A DNA stretch of 64,000 nucleotides, from positions 40,232,348 through 40,296,347 of the forward strand of contig NC_134825.1 of the NCBI RefSeq assembly GCF_004210375.1. The letters run 5' to 3'. The translations under genes were made by a program, and so were the position numbers. The notes under the pieces were generated by a model. It did no database searches and was not told the origin of the DNA. It saw only the letters and a program-made list of their open reading frames with translations. Of the stretch, positions 36,001 to 46,795 are shown one piece after another (the first letter of the stretch is position 1; each line of letters begins with the position of its first letter). This DNA comes from Tachypleus tridentatus (lineage: Eukaryota; Arthropoda; Merostomata; Xiphosura; Limulidae).

Positions 36001-39000
36001 TATTACAGTCCTTGTTACCATGTTTAGTCATTCTGTAACTGAAAACAAGCCTATAGCACAGTTTTTATTGTAAAAAACTTGATCATAAGATTGTCATAAG
36101 CAAAACACACACCACTTCTTTGTTTGTTTCCCATAATACATGTAGTGTTCAAAATGATGGTTTCCCAGTACCCAGTTCAACAATAACATTGCACAGAAAT
36201 CTATAGATGCTACATCTGGCAAGATAATTGTTATGCCTTCTTAAGGAATAGCATGAACAATTTTATTCTCCAGCTGCTAGAGGTATGCAGTGGTTGAGTG
36301 AATATATCACGGAAGCAAACTATGTATAAATCACTTGTTCCTTTTTTCGACTAAGATCCTTCTCAATAATGTAACATACTTTTGAATAAGGTGTATGAAC
36401 AACTCTTGTCATCGACATTGGCGTTCATAAATTCTCAACTGTTGCAATGCACTGCACTTTACATACCATAGATAGGGTATTACTTGTAACAGGTTTCTTT
36501 CTGTGTGGTCCTGGAACACAAAATTGATCCACATTCCTTTGTTTTCCAGTGCCATTAATTACTAGGTACATTTACCTCTTAAAAATTCATTATAATTCAC
36601 GTGTGTTAACATTTTGCAATGAAAAAAACTTATTACATATACCCTTCCCAAAAATAATTACTTTTCAGTGGTATCACACTAACCATGAAATGTCAAATAA
36701 TATCAAAATGTGGTTCTTGTACATTCTAATCTACTATACTATGTATGAGATTTAGCTGTTATACTACAATGTAATGACCTCTGAATGCAGTTTAGACATC
36801 ACAACAACAGTGCAACTGCCTTTATGGTGACAAGAGACAGTAATACATAACACAGATTAATAGTAATTAAAGTTCTTTGTTTTACAGCTTTACATTCACC
36901 TTGAATCTCGAAGGAAGTGCTCTTAAGAGTTTGACTCGAATTGCAAGACCAATCAATGTAGCCATACTACAGTGGGGTATAGTAGGTGTAAACTCAATAA
37001 AAACTTCATTCTCAGCATCATTTACCTGTAAGAAACAAATTTAATAACTTAAACAAAGGGTATAGTACAAATAAACTCCATCCTCACCATAACTTTCTTG
37101 AGGAAAAAAAAAGGTTTTGACAGAAATCAATGGGAAGAAACATCACCGATTGTTAAGAATATGTTTTCTGAGATTTCATTCTAATAAAACTTGTATGGGC
37201 AAAAACTGTTTATACTAATCATGCCTATTCCTTCTTTTAGTTTGATATGTACCAATAATTCCAAACTTAACAGATTATCCACACAGATTTATTAAAGTAG
37301 CTAAACAGTTTAAGACTAAAGATTTGGAGTAAAGGTAGATTGACATTTGAATTTTGTTATTAGCTACATTTTAGTTTTAAAATACATTTCTTGTTTGAAT
37401 GAAAGGTGATGCAACAATATACTTCACTTTCCATCTACAACAAAATTAAAATCTAATAATTATATGATAATTCTATACATATCCATACAATTGCTTAAAC
37501 AAATCCTGAAAAGAACAGGTCCAAGATCTTTAAAACTTCAGTTGTATAAAAAGAAATGCATTATCAGTATTCACCCACACAATTGGCTACTATGCCAAAA
37601 ACTATTAATTTTAGGCAAATATGGTGAAAACAAAACCAATATAATGAGATTTTAGGCAAAAGTAATCCATGAAATCCTACATTTTGTTCATGTCTACTTA
37701 ATGTCACCAGAAAATATCTTTGACAAAAGTCAAATTGGTAAATTAATTAAACTGTCAATAAATAATGTGTGCCACAGGACTGAACAACATAATTTTCCAA
37801 ATATAATAAGCACTCAAACTTTTGTAATCAGAGTCAAATTTGCTTTATCGTCATAAATAATATACACCTATGCTTTTGCAATACTGTGGTCAAAAACACC
37901 CTTTGATGAAAACACGTTAGTGTATGTATAATCTCTAATTGTACATTGGCAATAATGTTTTCTATTTTCACAATCACAGGACAAATAATCATTGTCAAAA
38001 GGTTAGAGAATATGTAAAATCAATAAATTCAAGTCTGTCTTAGCATTTCTATGTATGGATTTTGTACCAACTATTCAAGGAGGTTTTACCAAAACCAATT
38101 TGTATTTTTTAATATCAAATGTAATGTAGCAATTACTTGCTTGTATTTTCAGCATTTCTTTGCTCACATATAAATAAATTTTAAAAATCAAAAGACTTAG
38201 CTTCTTGATCACGTTATTTCAAAAGTTATTTTTAGATATGTTGAAAATGAATGAAAACAAGATGATTTTCAGTTATACTTCAAAATCAGTGAGAATTAAG
38301 AAGACACCACTCAAATGCAACATTTCTAGTAAGTATGAATTATCATTCACAACATGTACGAAAAGACAGTCTGAACAGGAGGTAAAAAACAAAAAAAACA
38401 TTTAGGTTCATTACCATATTAACTATTAGGTAAACTGTTTGTGAAAAAATGCATATTATGTTTGGAAAATTATGGTAATTTATAATGTCTAGTTGAATCT
38501 ACATATAAAGCAACCAAGGATTTCTGTGTAGTTGGTTGGTTAGTTGATTAAGTTTTATGGCACAAAGCAGCTTGGCTATCTGCGCCAAACATCCGGTAAA
38601 AGGTAAAAGTAAAGTAAATGTAGTAAAATTCATAAAAAAATGAAGGTAAAACAAAGTTTAAAAACATAAATAGCATAAAACCAGTGTTGACATCTAGTAT
38701 GCAACAATGAGAAACTACAGTAAAAGAAGTTGTAAAGAACTTTCTGTAGCATAATGGCAATGATCATAACCTGCCAGGAAGACTAACAGGTAAGTTCAAG
38801 AACCACAGTCAGTCACCTGAAGTTGGCTTTTCCAGTCCTGGTTCAGAGTTATGTGTCATTATGGCCATTTTCAAAAAGTAAAGTAACAAAAGTTTTAAAA
38901 GTAAAAAGCTTGTTTTTGCATTACCCACTCCAAGTCGAATGCCAGCTGGCACGGAGCCAAGACTTGATTACAGGACCATAGTCTATATATGGAATAGGCA

Positions 39001-42000
39001 CAGTAGTGATAGTGCCAAAGCAGATAGATTTAGCTGCCGTGTCTGCAAGCTCGTTCCCGCAAATACCAACACGGCCCAGTATCCAGAAAAACCGGATAGA
39101 AGTAGATGTTAAAGAGAAATGTGCCAGTCAGTTTTGAATATCGGTGAGAACAGGGTGTGAACCAACATGAAGCGACTTTAGGGCCAGTAGAGAACTAAGC
39201 AAGTCGGTATAAATAGTGCAGTTGGAGTACCGCATAGCTTCTATGTGATCCAAGACAAGAGAAATGGTGTACAGTTCAGCAGTGAACACAGAAACTGTGG
39301 AGGGGATTCTGCACGCAACCACCGAACTGCAATAAACCATGGCAGAGCCCACAGAGTCACCTGATTTTGAACCGTCCATATAAATAGGAATGGAAATATT
39401 GTTTGAAAGATGTTCAGTAACTAACAGACGGTACTTCCAATTGGGAGTATCTGCTTTTCTCAAATGACTTAAAGAAAGGTTACATTTGTGGACTGTAATA
39501 AGTCATGGTGAGATGGACTGAACAGTGGATACTGCAATGTTATCCAAGGACAGACCCAATTCATCCAACTGCACCTGGATACGAAGGCCAAAAGGAGCAA
39601 TGGCAGATCGTCTGTTCTAAAAAAGTATGGCCCACCAAGGAAGGAAAACACAACCCCAGGTGATATGCTTTGATAAGGAACAAAGTTTCAAAGCATATAG
39701 TAAAGACAGTTGCAAATGGTGAAGGTGCAAAGAGGGTTCATGAGACTCAATGTATAAGCTCTGAACTGGGTAGGTGCAGAAAGCCCCAGTGTGGAGCCGA
39801 AATCCTTGATGATAAATAGGGTCCAGCATCTTTAAGATCAAGGGCCTGGCAGAGCCATAGACCACCAATCCACAGTCGAATTTTGAACAAACAAGAGCAC
39901 GAAATATCTTTAGCATAGAACATTAATCTACTCCCCACGTGGTGGAAGATATGAAACAAAGGATGTTCAATGTTTTTGTACATTTGACTCGCAGCTGCTT
40001 GATGTGTCATATAAAAGTCAGTTTACAGTCAAAAATAAGCCCCAAGAACTTTGTCTCAGGAACCACAGGCAGCACAACTTCACCGATATGGAGCTTAGGA
40101 TCAGGGTGAATACTCCATTGGCAGCAAAAGTGGATGCAAACAGTTTTAGAGAGAGAGAAATTAAAGCCATTTGCTGTCTTTAAGTGACCAAACCTCTGAC
40201 ACTGGAAACATCAGAAAGGGTTTGGAATGTACGGCCATACCCTGCAATTAAGATAACCTGCCTTGATGGTGGCAGGTGCATGTGGTGATGTAAATGTCAG
40301 AACAAAAATATTGGTCGGCAATGTAACTCTATTTTTACAAGTGAAGATATGCCTCACTGCAGAAACTCCTACAGTGGAGAAACCAGCAAGAATCTCTGAC
40401 TCGGGGATGTTCTTCAAGTCCCTCTCAACAATAACTCCTTGTGATGAATTCAAAGTAGCATGAGGTGTAACTTCAATAGGTATATCCTCAATTGCCTTTG
40501 AATTCAAAAGGAGTTCACTGTGTTGAGATGTGGATGTTTCCATCAATATGTCTCCAGATCAAAGCTTCTTTACTGACTTTGGAGAGCCAGCAAGTCCCTC
40601 CAGTTCCTTCTGAACAAAAAAGGGGAACATTTACTCAAAAGGTTTCTCTGAAAGAGAATGTACAATAAGAAAATGAAGTACAACAGGTGGTACAGATGTT
40701 GAAGATTGCTGCTCAGAAACTTCAAGATGTGGTCATTTACCTATTGACCATTTTTTCACTATTTTATTTAAATTTTTATTTGGAGGATCCATAGTAAAAA
40801 AGGAAATTTCAGTGCCCACTGACTCTACCCACCATGGAGCCCTACAATGGTATGCACTGCACTGTCAAGCAAGGACACTGCATTAATGCCAGGATTTTGT
40901 GAGCACTATACCCAAACACCAGCATCAGACAATGTCCATAACACCTGTTGAGAACTTCCAACACTGGTATTTGGTTGACCCTAGCCAGAGTGCACCAGCC
41001 AACTGACCCAAGGGGGGCCACCTCAAGGCTGCCTGTCTACAGGAATTCAAGGCCAAAGTGGTGTGTTAAAGTTGGACCCCAAAACCACCAGGATCCTCTC
41101 CTCCCCTTCATGGATTACCACCCATGGCAAACACATGGATGGATGTTTAAATCCCAGAGGAGGTAAACTGCAAGAACAAAACCTACCCTGGGAGGTTCCC
41201 TCACCACATACAGGAATCCACACTGAGGGGTTCTGTGTAGTTAATAATTGCACTGCCAGTATTTTCTAATCATGCAACTTATGTTATTAGTGTCATTTTG
41301 TGCACATTGCATAAGCATTAAATAAAGTAAAAAATATGTCAACTTGCCACACATCAGACAAACTTAAAGATCATTGTACGCAAATGTGGAAATGTTAGCT
41401 GATATATACTGTGGTTATGAAAAGACAGATATGACTAAAAATGACTGTAGACCATAATTTTGTCTGACAAACATTTAGGGTGGTCTGGTTGAGCATGATC
41501 CTATAAGGAAAAAAACATAAAACTAGATAATACTCCTGTATAAAATCTTATTCCTGCATAACATCCAAACTGATAAAAATGTCAAACAAGAATAGTCCAA
41601 ATGTCTTTTACTTTGAGAGATTACACTAAGAATCAAATGTTAACAAAATGGGTAGCATTAACATATTTCTTTCTTAAAAGTAAGAAGTTAATTTTATATA
41701 AAAAATATACAAACACAATGCATTAAATAATTACAATTATTAAACCTATGATTACTCATATGAAAAACATTCAAACATGATTTTTATTGGAAAATGGAAT
41801 TCCAAGTTTTGTACATGAAACTGATAGCCATGGTCTATTATGATGGCTCAAACAATTTCCACTGGTTGAAGGTTCACTTTTTGAGATCAAAATCAAGATT
41901 TCTGATTAATCATATCTGACATTTTCCATGATTTTATTTGTGGGGATGGGGAGTAAGTGAAGAAGATATTCATTAGTCTTAAAACTGGTCAAAATTTGTT

Positions 42001-45000
42001 TGTGAAACCAAGTTCAATATAGTAAAAATAACTTTTTATCCATCGTAATTATGTAATTAATATTTGCAATTATCCATCAATAAAAATAAAACATACACAA
42101 ATCATTATCTAACACACATATAGCTCCAGATGCTCAATATGGGAATTTAATTTTTCTTATCTATTCCTTCCTTACTTATTAATGCTACATCAGCTAAACC
42201 ATACAGTTGGAACAAAATGAAACTTGCTCCACATAAGAAAAGAACAGATTGTTAATCTTTGAAAAAATTAAACTTATAGCAATGAATTGCAACTGTTTGA
42301 AACTGATATATTAATATTTATATTTCAAAAAAGTATAATATGTCATTTGTATTAAATCAATAAAAAAATTATATGAATCACATTTAAGATTATAACAAAG
42401 AGTATATAAGATGTCTTAGTAAAGTGTTAAAATCTGGGAAAAAAACCATAACTTCACAGACATATTTAATGATGTGATACAATACAGTTTTGTTCCTTTA
42501 ACAAAAAAAAATGTTATTTTTCTGTTCACTGAAAATTTCATTCCTTTCTTAGTGGCAATATTCAAATTTATAAGTCAATGGCTATTCCCAACAATAATAA
42601 GCAAACAGGTCTACCACAACTGCTAGCTTATGTTGGATTACAGCAATTCTAAAATTGTTGAAGTTGAAACACTTAACTTATCCAACACTTTCTTTTTAAA
42701 GCAGTTAAAATTTTGGTAATTTCTAACAGACAAAATAATTTTTGGGTTTTTTTTAATGTTAAACCTCTTAATAGTATGAGTGATTTACCATACTCAAGTT
42801 GTTAAACTTTAACATAACATGATGTTTAGGGGCAACAAGGAACCTATTGAACCACCTAAGCTGTCCCATTCTCTAAATTGAACGTATTAAAGAAAAAAAA
42901 CCTCAAACCCAGCTATAATCATTCATATAGTTATCAAAATTTTTTTAAACTCATTTAAATTTACTGTCTCCACAACATTCAGATGCAATCCATTCTTTAA
43001 GCTAGCTGCCCTGAGAGAAAATTAAAACTATCTTAGCTGATGACTCCCACCTTGCCAAAATTTATAGTTGTGTCCCCTAGTATTATTTTCACTGTTAAGT
43101 ATGAAAAAAGATGATGCATCAACATTATCAACTCCTTTTACAATTAAATAAACCTCAATGAGATCCCCTCAACTCCTTCCTTTTTTCAAGTGATAACTAC
43201 TCCATCCTTCTCTGATTAAGGTAAGGATCCCAAGACTGAATACAATACTCAAAATGTGGCCTAATCAGTAACCTATAAAATGAAATTATAACCTTTTTAG
43301 ACTTGTATTTAGTATTTCTATAAATACAATCTAAAATCCTATTTGACTTACTACTAGCAAGAGCATGCTGCTTGGATGGCTTAAGAGACTGATCAACTAT
43401 TACACCAAGACTCCTTCCTTTCACTACATCATTAAAATTATTCAAATTCAAATTATACTTAACTTTTGATAACCCACATGCATTATATATTACATATCTT
43501 ATAATTAAAACCCATCTGTCATTTATTTGCCCAACTCACTAGATGATCTAAGTCCTTTTGTAAATCAGCAGCATCCTCTTCACACCTAGCAACACCAAGA
43601 CCTTAATGTCATCAGCAAATGTGTGTAATTTATTAACAGTTCCTTCATCTATGGCACTGATGCAAAGCAAAAAGAAGGATCCTAAGGCTTAGCTCTGAGG
43701 TTCCCTATTTGTAACATTAATCCAATTTGTCTGAACTTTATTCATAATAAACCTCTGCTTTCTTCCTTCCAGCTACTTTTTTATTCAGTTAATCATCTTA
43801 TCCCCCACAGCTAAAGACATACTTTTCTTTACAAGCCTTTTATGCGAGACTTTGTCAAGTGCTTTCTGAAAATCCAGATACATTAAATATACACCTTTAC
43901 ACTCATCTAGAAAAGCAGTAAGCTCTTCATATAATGTCAAAAGATTTGTAAGGCAAGATTTCCCCTTAGCAAAACCACGTTGACTATCCAATAAAATTAT
44001 AAATTTTGTTAAATAGCTTTAAAAAGCATTTTTTATCAGACTCTCACAAACTTTTTCAACAACTTATGTAAAACTAATATACCTATAATTACTGGGACAA
44101 TTTTTATCAGCTCTCTTCAAAAGAAGAGTAATATTAGCCAACTCTCAATCATCTCAATTTTTTTGAGGTCTTACAAAAAGTGTAGCAAGTGACCACCACA
44201 TCAAATTCTTAACCTCCTTCAAAACCCTTGAGAAAATATTATCTGGCTCAGGAGCATTATTGTTCTTTAAACTCACCAATTTTTTTGTCACCAAGCTCAA
44301 AATTAATGTGATCATCTTGTTTGGTCTTGTTTCAGTCTATCAACTGTTCAAGATCATCTTATTGCACAATACTATTTTGATACCTCCCACTTAATCTAAT
44401 AAATACAAAGTGAAATGGGTTAAATATTTCTCATTCATTAACAGCAACTTCTTTTTATACATTTTGTATTCATACACTACTCATCTTTATTTTTAGCAGT
44501 TTTTTTAATTTGCAACTAATTTTGACTAACTAGTAAGATTTGAAAGTATAAATGAGGTAACAAGTAATGACAAGAGAAAAATTATCTTACCTTGACTCTA
44601 CTTTCTTCCACAACATTTAACTGTTCTAAAGTAAGAGGGTGTTCTGGGTCATTTATATTTCTTATTAGGTATAGCATAGTTAAGTGAAAAACTAAATTAC
44701 TGTTTAGATTTTACATTTAAACTTAAAAGTACAAGAAACAAACTTTAAAATACTATATTACCACCAAACAACTACTTGCTTTCTAAACCAACTTATTTAA
44801 CAAGACCTATACAGTAAAAAAAAGTTTGAAAAATGAAAATCAGATTATATTTGAGCTCTTTTAGGCATGAAAAATAAAAAATATTTAAAGTGAGAGCCAA
44901 AGCAGTATATGAAAGAAGAAGCTATGAAAATACATTGAGAGCAAATCCAAAAATATATTTTGGTATTCTAACAAGTTTTGAAGATTACTAATGGTGGAAA

Positions 45001-45608
45001 TTATCTACTCATAATCTGGTTACACACAGAAACTATTAAAAAAAAAAAAAAAAAAAGAAGCTTAGACTTCAAACCATGTATAACAATTTTAAGCAAATAC
45101 ACAAAAAACTGAACATTTATTTTTATTGAAAGTCCATTTTCTAATTCTAGTTTATATCCTTAAAATATCGTTCAAGAAGCACGTGTAACACTGATTTAAA
45201 ATATTACACTTTTGCACAAAGTTCTTCCTAAGTATTCTGTTTTTCGTAACACCCTCGTAAAGACTAGAATTCTTCTCAGACTTTACCTTAATACTGAGTT
45301 TTGATCAAGTCTCTTACTGTTTCAAGTATCGTGGCATATACTGGAATTTGGAAAATATGTAATTTTGCTATTTCTAGTGTACAAAATTAGAACTTGTTTG
45401 TTAATGTTAATCTTAAGGAAATTTCGGGTTTAGTTTTTAAAGAATAACTTTGGTTTTGCAAAAAAAAAAAAAAAAGGATACCAAACACTTCTCTGGAATC
45501 AATTACGTCTGCAACTAATTCATTATAATCATCATCAGTGAAATTTCTGTCTTCTAGCTTCTGAAATATCAGCGGATTTGCGTTTTCCAGTCCAGGAACT
45601 GGAGCCAT
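23939..45608 (-). CDS. CIAO2B: CIAO2B (FAM96B/MIP18 family): cytosolic iron-sulfur assembly component, five exons
   Basis: Coding exons 45482-45608, 44591-44670, 36900-37025, 30543-30588 and 23939-24036 join in frame (phases 1, 0, 0, 1) into about 158 residues, close to the usual 160 or so. The family scaffolds the CIA targeting complex with CIAO1 and MMS19, which delivers Fe-S clusters to cytosolic and nuclear enzymes such as DNA polymerases and helicases. Diagnostic stretches are [10 protein letters not shown] near the N-terminus, [17 protein letters not shown] about 49-65, [15 protein letters not shown] about 82-96 with the family's conserved reactive Cys (residue 88 here), TPGTHASE about 117-124 and [16 protein letters not shown] about 128-143. 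[10 protein letters not shown] favours the B over the A paralogue. The ATG at 45608 has A at -3 and G at +4. Introns hold LINEs on the same strand. Intron 1 is U12-like with unusual termini, so the exon 2 start is the least certain point. Confidence 0.96.
27100..28530. repeat. Diverged intronic repeat units (CACCTGGCAGCATCTGGAATT-like)
   Basis: A motif close to CCTGGCAGCATCTGGAATTG, followed by TACATCA(G)GTCCACAGTAG, recurs near 27100, 27900, 28205 and 28490. It looks like an old dispersed or tandem repeat cut by the foldback element. No protein similarity is recognised. The remaining intron 4 sequence (24037-27100 and 28530-30220) is A-rich on the plus strand and shows nothing I can name; a 156-codon open frame at 29222-29692 (minus) is composition-driven. 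Confidence 0.45.
27537..27720. repeat. Foldback element (about 185-bp imperfect palindrome) in CIAO2B intron 4
   Basis: The left arm (27540-27607, containing GGTATTAACACTTTTACTAA) is repeated in reverse complement at 27652-27716 (TTAGTAAAAGTGCTAATACC). The inner pair TCAGGTTAA and TTAACCTGA closes on a loop of about 10 nt near 27635. The whole segment could fold into one long hairpin, like a foldback MITE. No coding capacity is seen. Confidence 0.8.
30221..30497 (-). repeat. SINE family A in CIAO2B intron 4
   Basis: Full-length copy on the same strand as the gene. Its head end lies 45 nt downstream of the exon 4 donor (30542/30541). Confidence 0.9.
30543..30588 (-). CDS. CIAO2B: CIAO2B exon 4 (46 nt)
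   Basis: A 46-nt exon lies between acceptor TTTCCTTTGCAG and donor GCAG|GTAAGA. It encodes [15 protein letters not shown] plus the first base of Val. The family motif is usually TPGTHASE followed by H or E, so the Asp here is a small difference. A SINE lies 45 nt inside the following intron. Confidence 0.95.
30782..34205 (-). mobile_element. Jockey-like LINE copy 1, complete ends, internally deleted, in CIAO2B intron 3
   Basis: The element reads on the minus strand from its 5' end (CCCTCAGTG, about 34204) to a 3' end with a CAGATA...GCTTTGTGCC tail near 30790. GAATAATTG flanks both sides (30773-30781 and 34206-34214), a 9-bp target-site duplication. It keeps the end of the APE endonuclease (SDHFPIIL, 33914-33939), the linker, reverse transcriptase pieces (for example [15 protein letters not shown] near 32300) and RNase H ([17 protein letters not shown] near 31600). 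ORF1 and most of the endonuclease are missing: the 5' UTR jumps into the endonuclease at about 34018-34026. Many stops, frameshifts and loss of the catalytic YVDD region make it dead. Confidence 0.85.
31030..34000 (-). pseudogene. Decayed LINE ORF2 (endonuclease C-term, reverse transcriptase, RNase H)
   Basis: In order on the minus strand are SDHFPIIL of the APE-type endonuclease, a linker region about 33750-33350, reverse transcriptase finger and palm fragments about 32900-32000 ([18 protein letters not shown] is clear) and an RNase H domain about 31700-31300 (ELTHTAVK follows a decayed HVGICGNE-like segment). The frame changes several times. The region that should carry the YVDD box near 32600 no longer reads as such. 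Confidence 0.8.
34582..34606. repeat. (AC)n microsatellite
   Basis: About 12 AC units in CIAO2B intron 3, just outside LINE copy 1. The rest of 34215-36899 holds nothing else recognisable. Confidence 0.85.
36900..37025 (-). CDS. CIAO2B: CIAO2B exon 3
   Basis: This is a 126-nt, phase 0-0 exon of 42 codons. It starts after TTTCTTACAG and ends AAG|GTGAAT. It encodes [20 protein letters not shown] followed by [20 protein letters not shown] and FK, the core beta-alpha segment of the domain with the conserved cysteine in PHCSM. Confidence 0.96.
39000..40175 (-). pseudogene. LINE copy 2 ORF2 remnant (RT C-terminal half and RNase H)
   Basis: The minus strand shows [11 protein letters not shown], a thumb/connection region ([20 protein letters not shown] near 39840) and an RNase H domain with [38 protein letters not shown] and [20 protein letters not shown] (39380-39010). 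The RNase H catalytic Asp, Glu, Asp and final Asp are still visible. Frames shift near 39460 and 39620, so no continuous protein is made. Confidence 0.85.
40175..40546 (-). pseudogene. LINE copy 2 ORF1 (gag-like) C-terminal part with truncated CCHC knuckle
   Basis: The open frame includes [19 protein letters not shown] and then [11 protein letters not shown], typical of Jockey-type gag proteins just before their zinc knuckles. A TGA follows, and then CFQCQRFGH, the first three ligands of a CX2CX4HX4C knuckle. The fourth cysteine is lost because the sequence switches to reverse transcriptase ([11 protein letters not shown]) right after LKT. Confidence 0.8.
42820..44460 (-). mobile_element. CR1-like LINE fragment in CIAO2B intron 2
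   Basis: On the minus strand, reverse transcriptase blocks of the CR1 type appear in order: [17 protein letters not shown] (about 44230), SNYRYISF (about 44080), [20 protein letters not shown] and [19 protein letters not shown] (43985-43830), then [15 protein letters not shown] and [17 protein letters not shown] (43420-43215). A short 3' part follows, with GGTTCAATAGGTTCCTTGTT near 42840. Frameshifts and stops interrupt it and the 5' half is missing, as is usual for 5'-truncated LINE copies. Confidence 0.82.
44591..44670 (-). CDS. CIAO2B: CIAO2B exon 2
   Basis: This 80-nt exon completes Asp (G|AC) and encodes [20 protein letters not shown] through EESRVK, the most conserved start of the MIP18 domain. 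Its donor AAG|GTAAGA is a strong major-class site. The 5' boundary is set by homology: GAC-CTA-ATA-AGA restores the family's FDLIR. A conventional AG 21 nt upstream (exon from 44691) is also phase-compatible but would replace Asp by eight residues (VFHLTMLY). Confidence 0.88.
44671..45481 (-). other. CIAO2B intron 1, U12-type candidate with GT-AT termini
   Basis: The donor is G|GTATCCTTTTTTT, a full match to the minor-class consensus RTATCCTTT. Near the 3' end is TTCACTTAACT, containing the core CTTAACT of the U12 branch site, with the branch A about 10 nt before the boundary required by protein homology. The intron would end ...ATGCTAT|AC, an AT terminus. A 20-nt A run (about 45031-45054, A on the plus strand) lies inside. 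Confidence 0.6.
45482..45608 (-). CDS. CIAO2B: CIAO2B exon 1 (N-terminal 42 codons plus one base)
   Basis: The ATG is at 45608-45606. The reading begins [15 protein letters not shown] and ends in DSREVF plus one base of the next codon. It is followed at once by GTATCCTTTTTT, which matches the U12-type 5' splice site consensus. Reading through without splicing gives phenylalanine-rich nonsense encoded by the poly(T) tract and then a stop at 45387. Confidence 0.93.
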
Positions 45609-46181
45609 ATTGAATTTGATCTAACTCCGAAACAGGCCGCGACACTCTTACAAACAGATTCATGTGCTCAAGACATTTTCAGCTGCTGTTGATAATGTTT
45701 TAAAAAGTATAGAGTTCATACACTTTGTGCACTTTTCAACATAATTTATATCGTTTTCCTCTAAGTGATCGATTTTTGTGCCTGAAAATCTTTAAGCGAA
45801 ATGTTTATTTATATATATAGTGTTTTTACCAGATTTTTAGTTATTTACATTTGGATGAACATAATCTGGCCATTTATAAACTAAGCACGTAGTGACATGA
45901 AAATATATTTAATTTAATTATAATGTTTGGACTAATTCTTCAAAAAGGAATTAACTTTATTGTGAAGAGAGAAAATTTACTATACGCTTTAAATAAAAGT
46001 TCAAAGATACAACTTTTGAGAGGATTGTTCATTTTCATTTAATTTTTTTATGTTTCGGCCGCTAGTGTGGCTATCATTATATAAACTATCTATTTTGTGA
46101 AGAATAGTTGATTCAATCCAAATTTCATTTATCATGACATCTTTGGAAAAAACTTCGGTGATAGTTTGGTCAACTGAGTAA
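45609..46181. other. CIAO2B promoter side
   Basis: The first 60 bp upstream of the CIAO2B ATG are less AT-rich (GTGTCGCGGCCTGTTTCGG) and may hold the transcription start. No TATA box was seen, in keeping with a housekeeping gene. Confidence 0.4.
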
Positions 46182-46409
46182 TCCTACAAAAACATTTATC
46201 AGAAAAAAGAAACTCAACCTGCTGAGGAGCTCAAGGTTCTTCTTATGACCACATTGAAAGAAACATCAAGGATGAAGCCACCAGTAAATTTATTTGTTCG
46301 TCTACCTAGAAATAACCAGTATTTACAACAAATAAAGATTATCCAATCTGTATACTATTGGCCTCAGAAAAGAGAACCACCAAAAATATCTGATAGATGG
46401 ATATTTTAA
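46182..46409 (+). other. Exon-like open stretch, unassigned
   Basis: A 75-codon open frame, without an early ATG, reads protein-like: ETQPAEELKVLLMTTLKETS, then PPVNLFVRLPRNNQYLQQIK and YYWPQKREPPKISDRW. A CATTTATCAG lies near its start. It may be an exon or a decayed gene fragment; no family was recognised. Confidence 0.3.
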
Positions 46410-46795
46410 TGCTAGGATTGTTTAAGAGGTTTACCAATCAAGAAAAGATGCAGTGTTGTAAGCTATATTTGATTATTCTAATTTAGATATTTTTTTAATA
46501 GTGCACATGATTGTAAAATCCAGCAGGTTTGTGGGAGTAAGTCTATAAAACCTAGAAAGTTCTAAATCTGACACAAGCATTTATTAAATTCGATAAACAT
46601 CTAGAACTTAAACATCAGAAGTAAATACTAGTGGTCTATACAGTAAGTAAGCTGGCAGAGAGTGAATCAGTAACTTTTTCTCAGCAGTATAGTGACAGTA
46701 AAATATTTAGTTTCAATAAAATTCCCGCTATGTACATGGGAAAGCAACTTGTAGAAACGTTAAGGAAGAAATAAACTACTTTGTTATTGTTACAG

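Larger units (their letters stand above)
38534..41230 (-). mobile_element. Jockey-like LINE copy 2, complete ends with 12-bp TSD, internally deleted, in CIAO2B intron 2
   Basis: The perfect 12-bp duplication TTCTGTGTAGTT borders both ends (38522-38533 and 41231-41242). The 5' end begins CCCCTCAGTG and the 3' end finishes in (AACC)n. The 5' UTR shares TTGGTTGACCCTAG-CC and neighbouring blocks (plus-strand sense) with copy 1. It carries most of ORF1, then jumps inside the zinc knuckle (about 40175) straight into the middle of the reverse transcriptase, followed by the RT thumb region and RNase H. The endonuclease and the catalytic palm are absent, so it cannot move by itself. It is 2.7 kb long. 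Confidence 0.9.

Noticed and set aside
40948-41269. Overlapping plus ORFs near 41 kb
   Set aside because: They are antisense readings of the 5' UTR of LINE copy 2.
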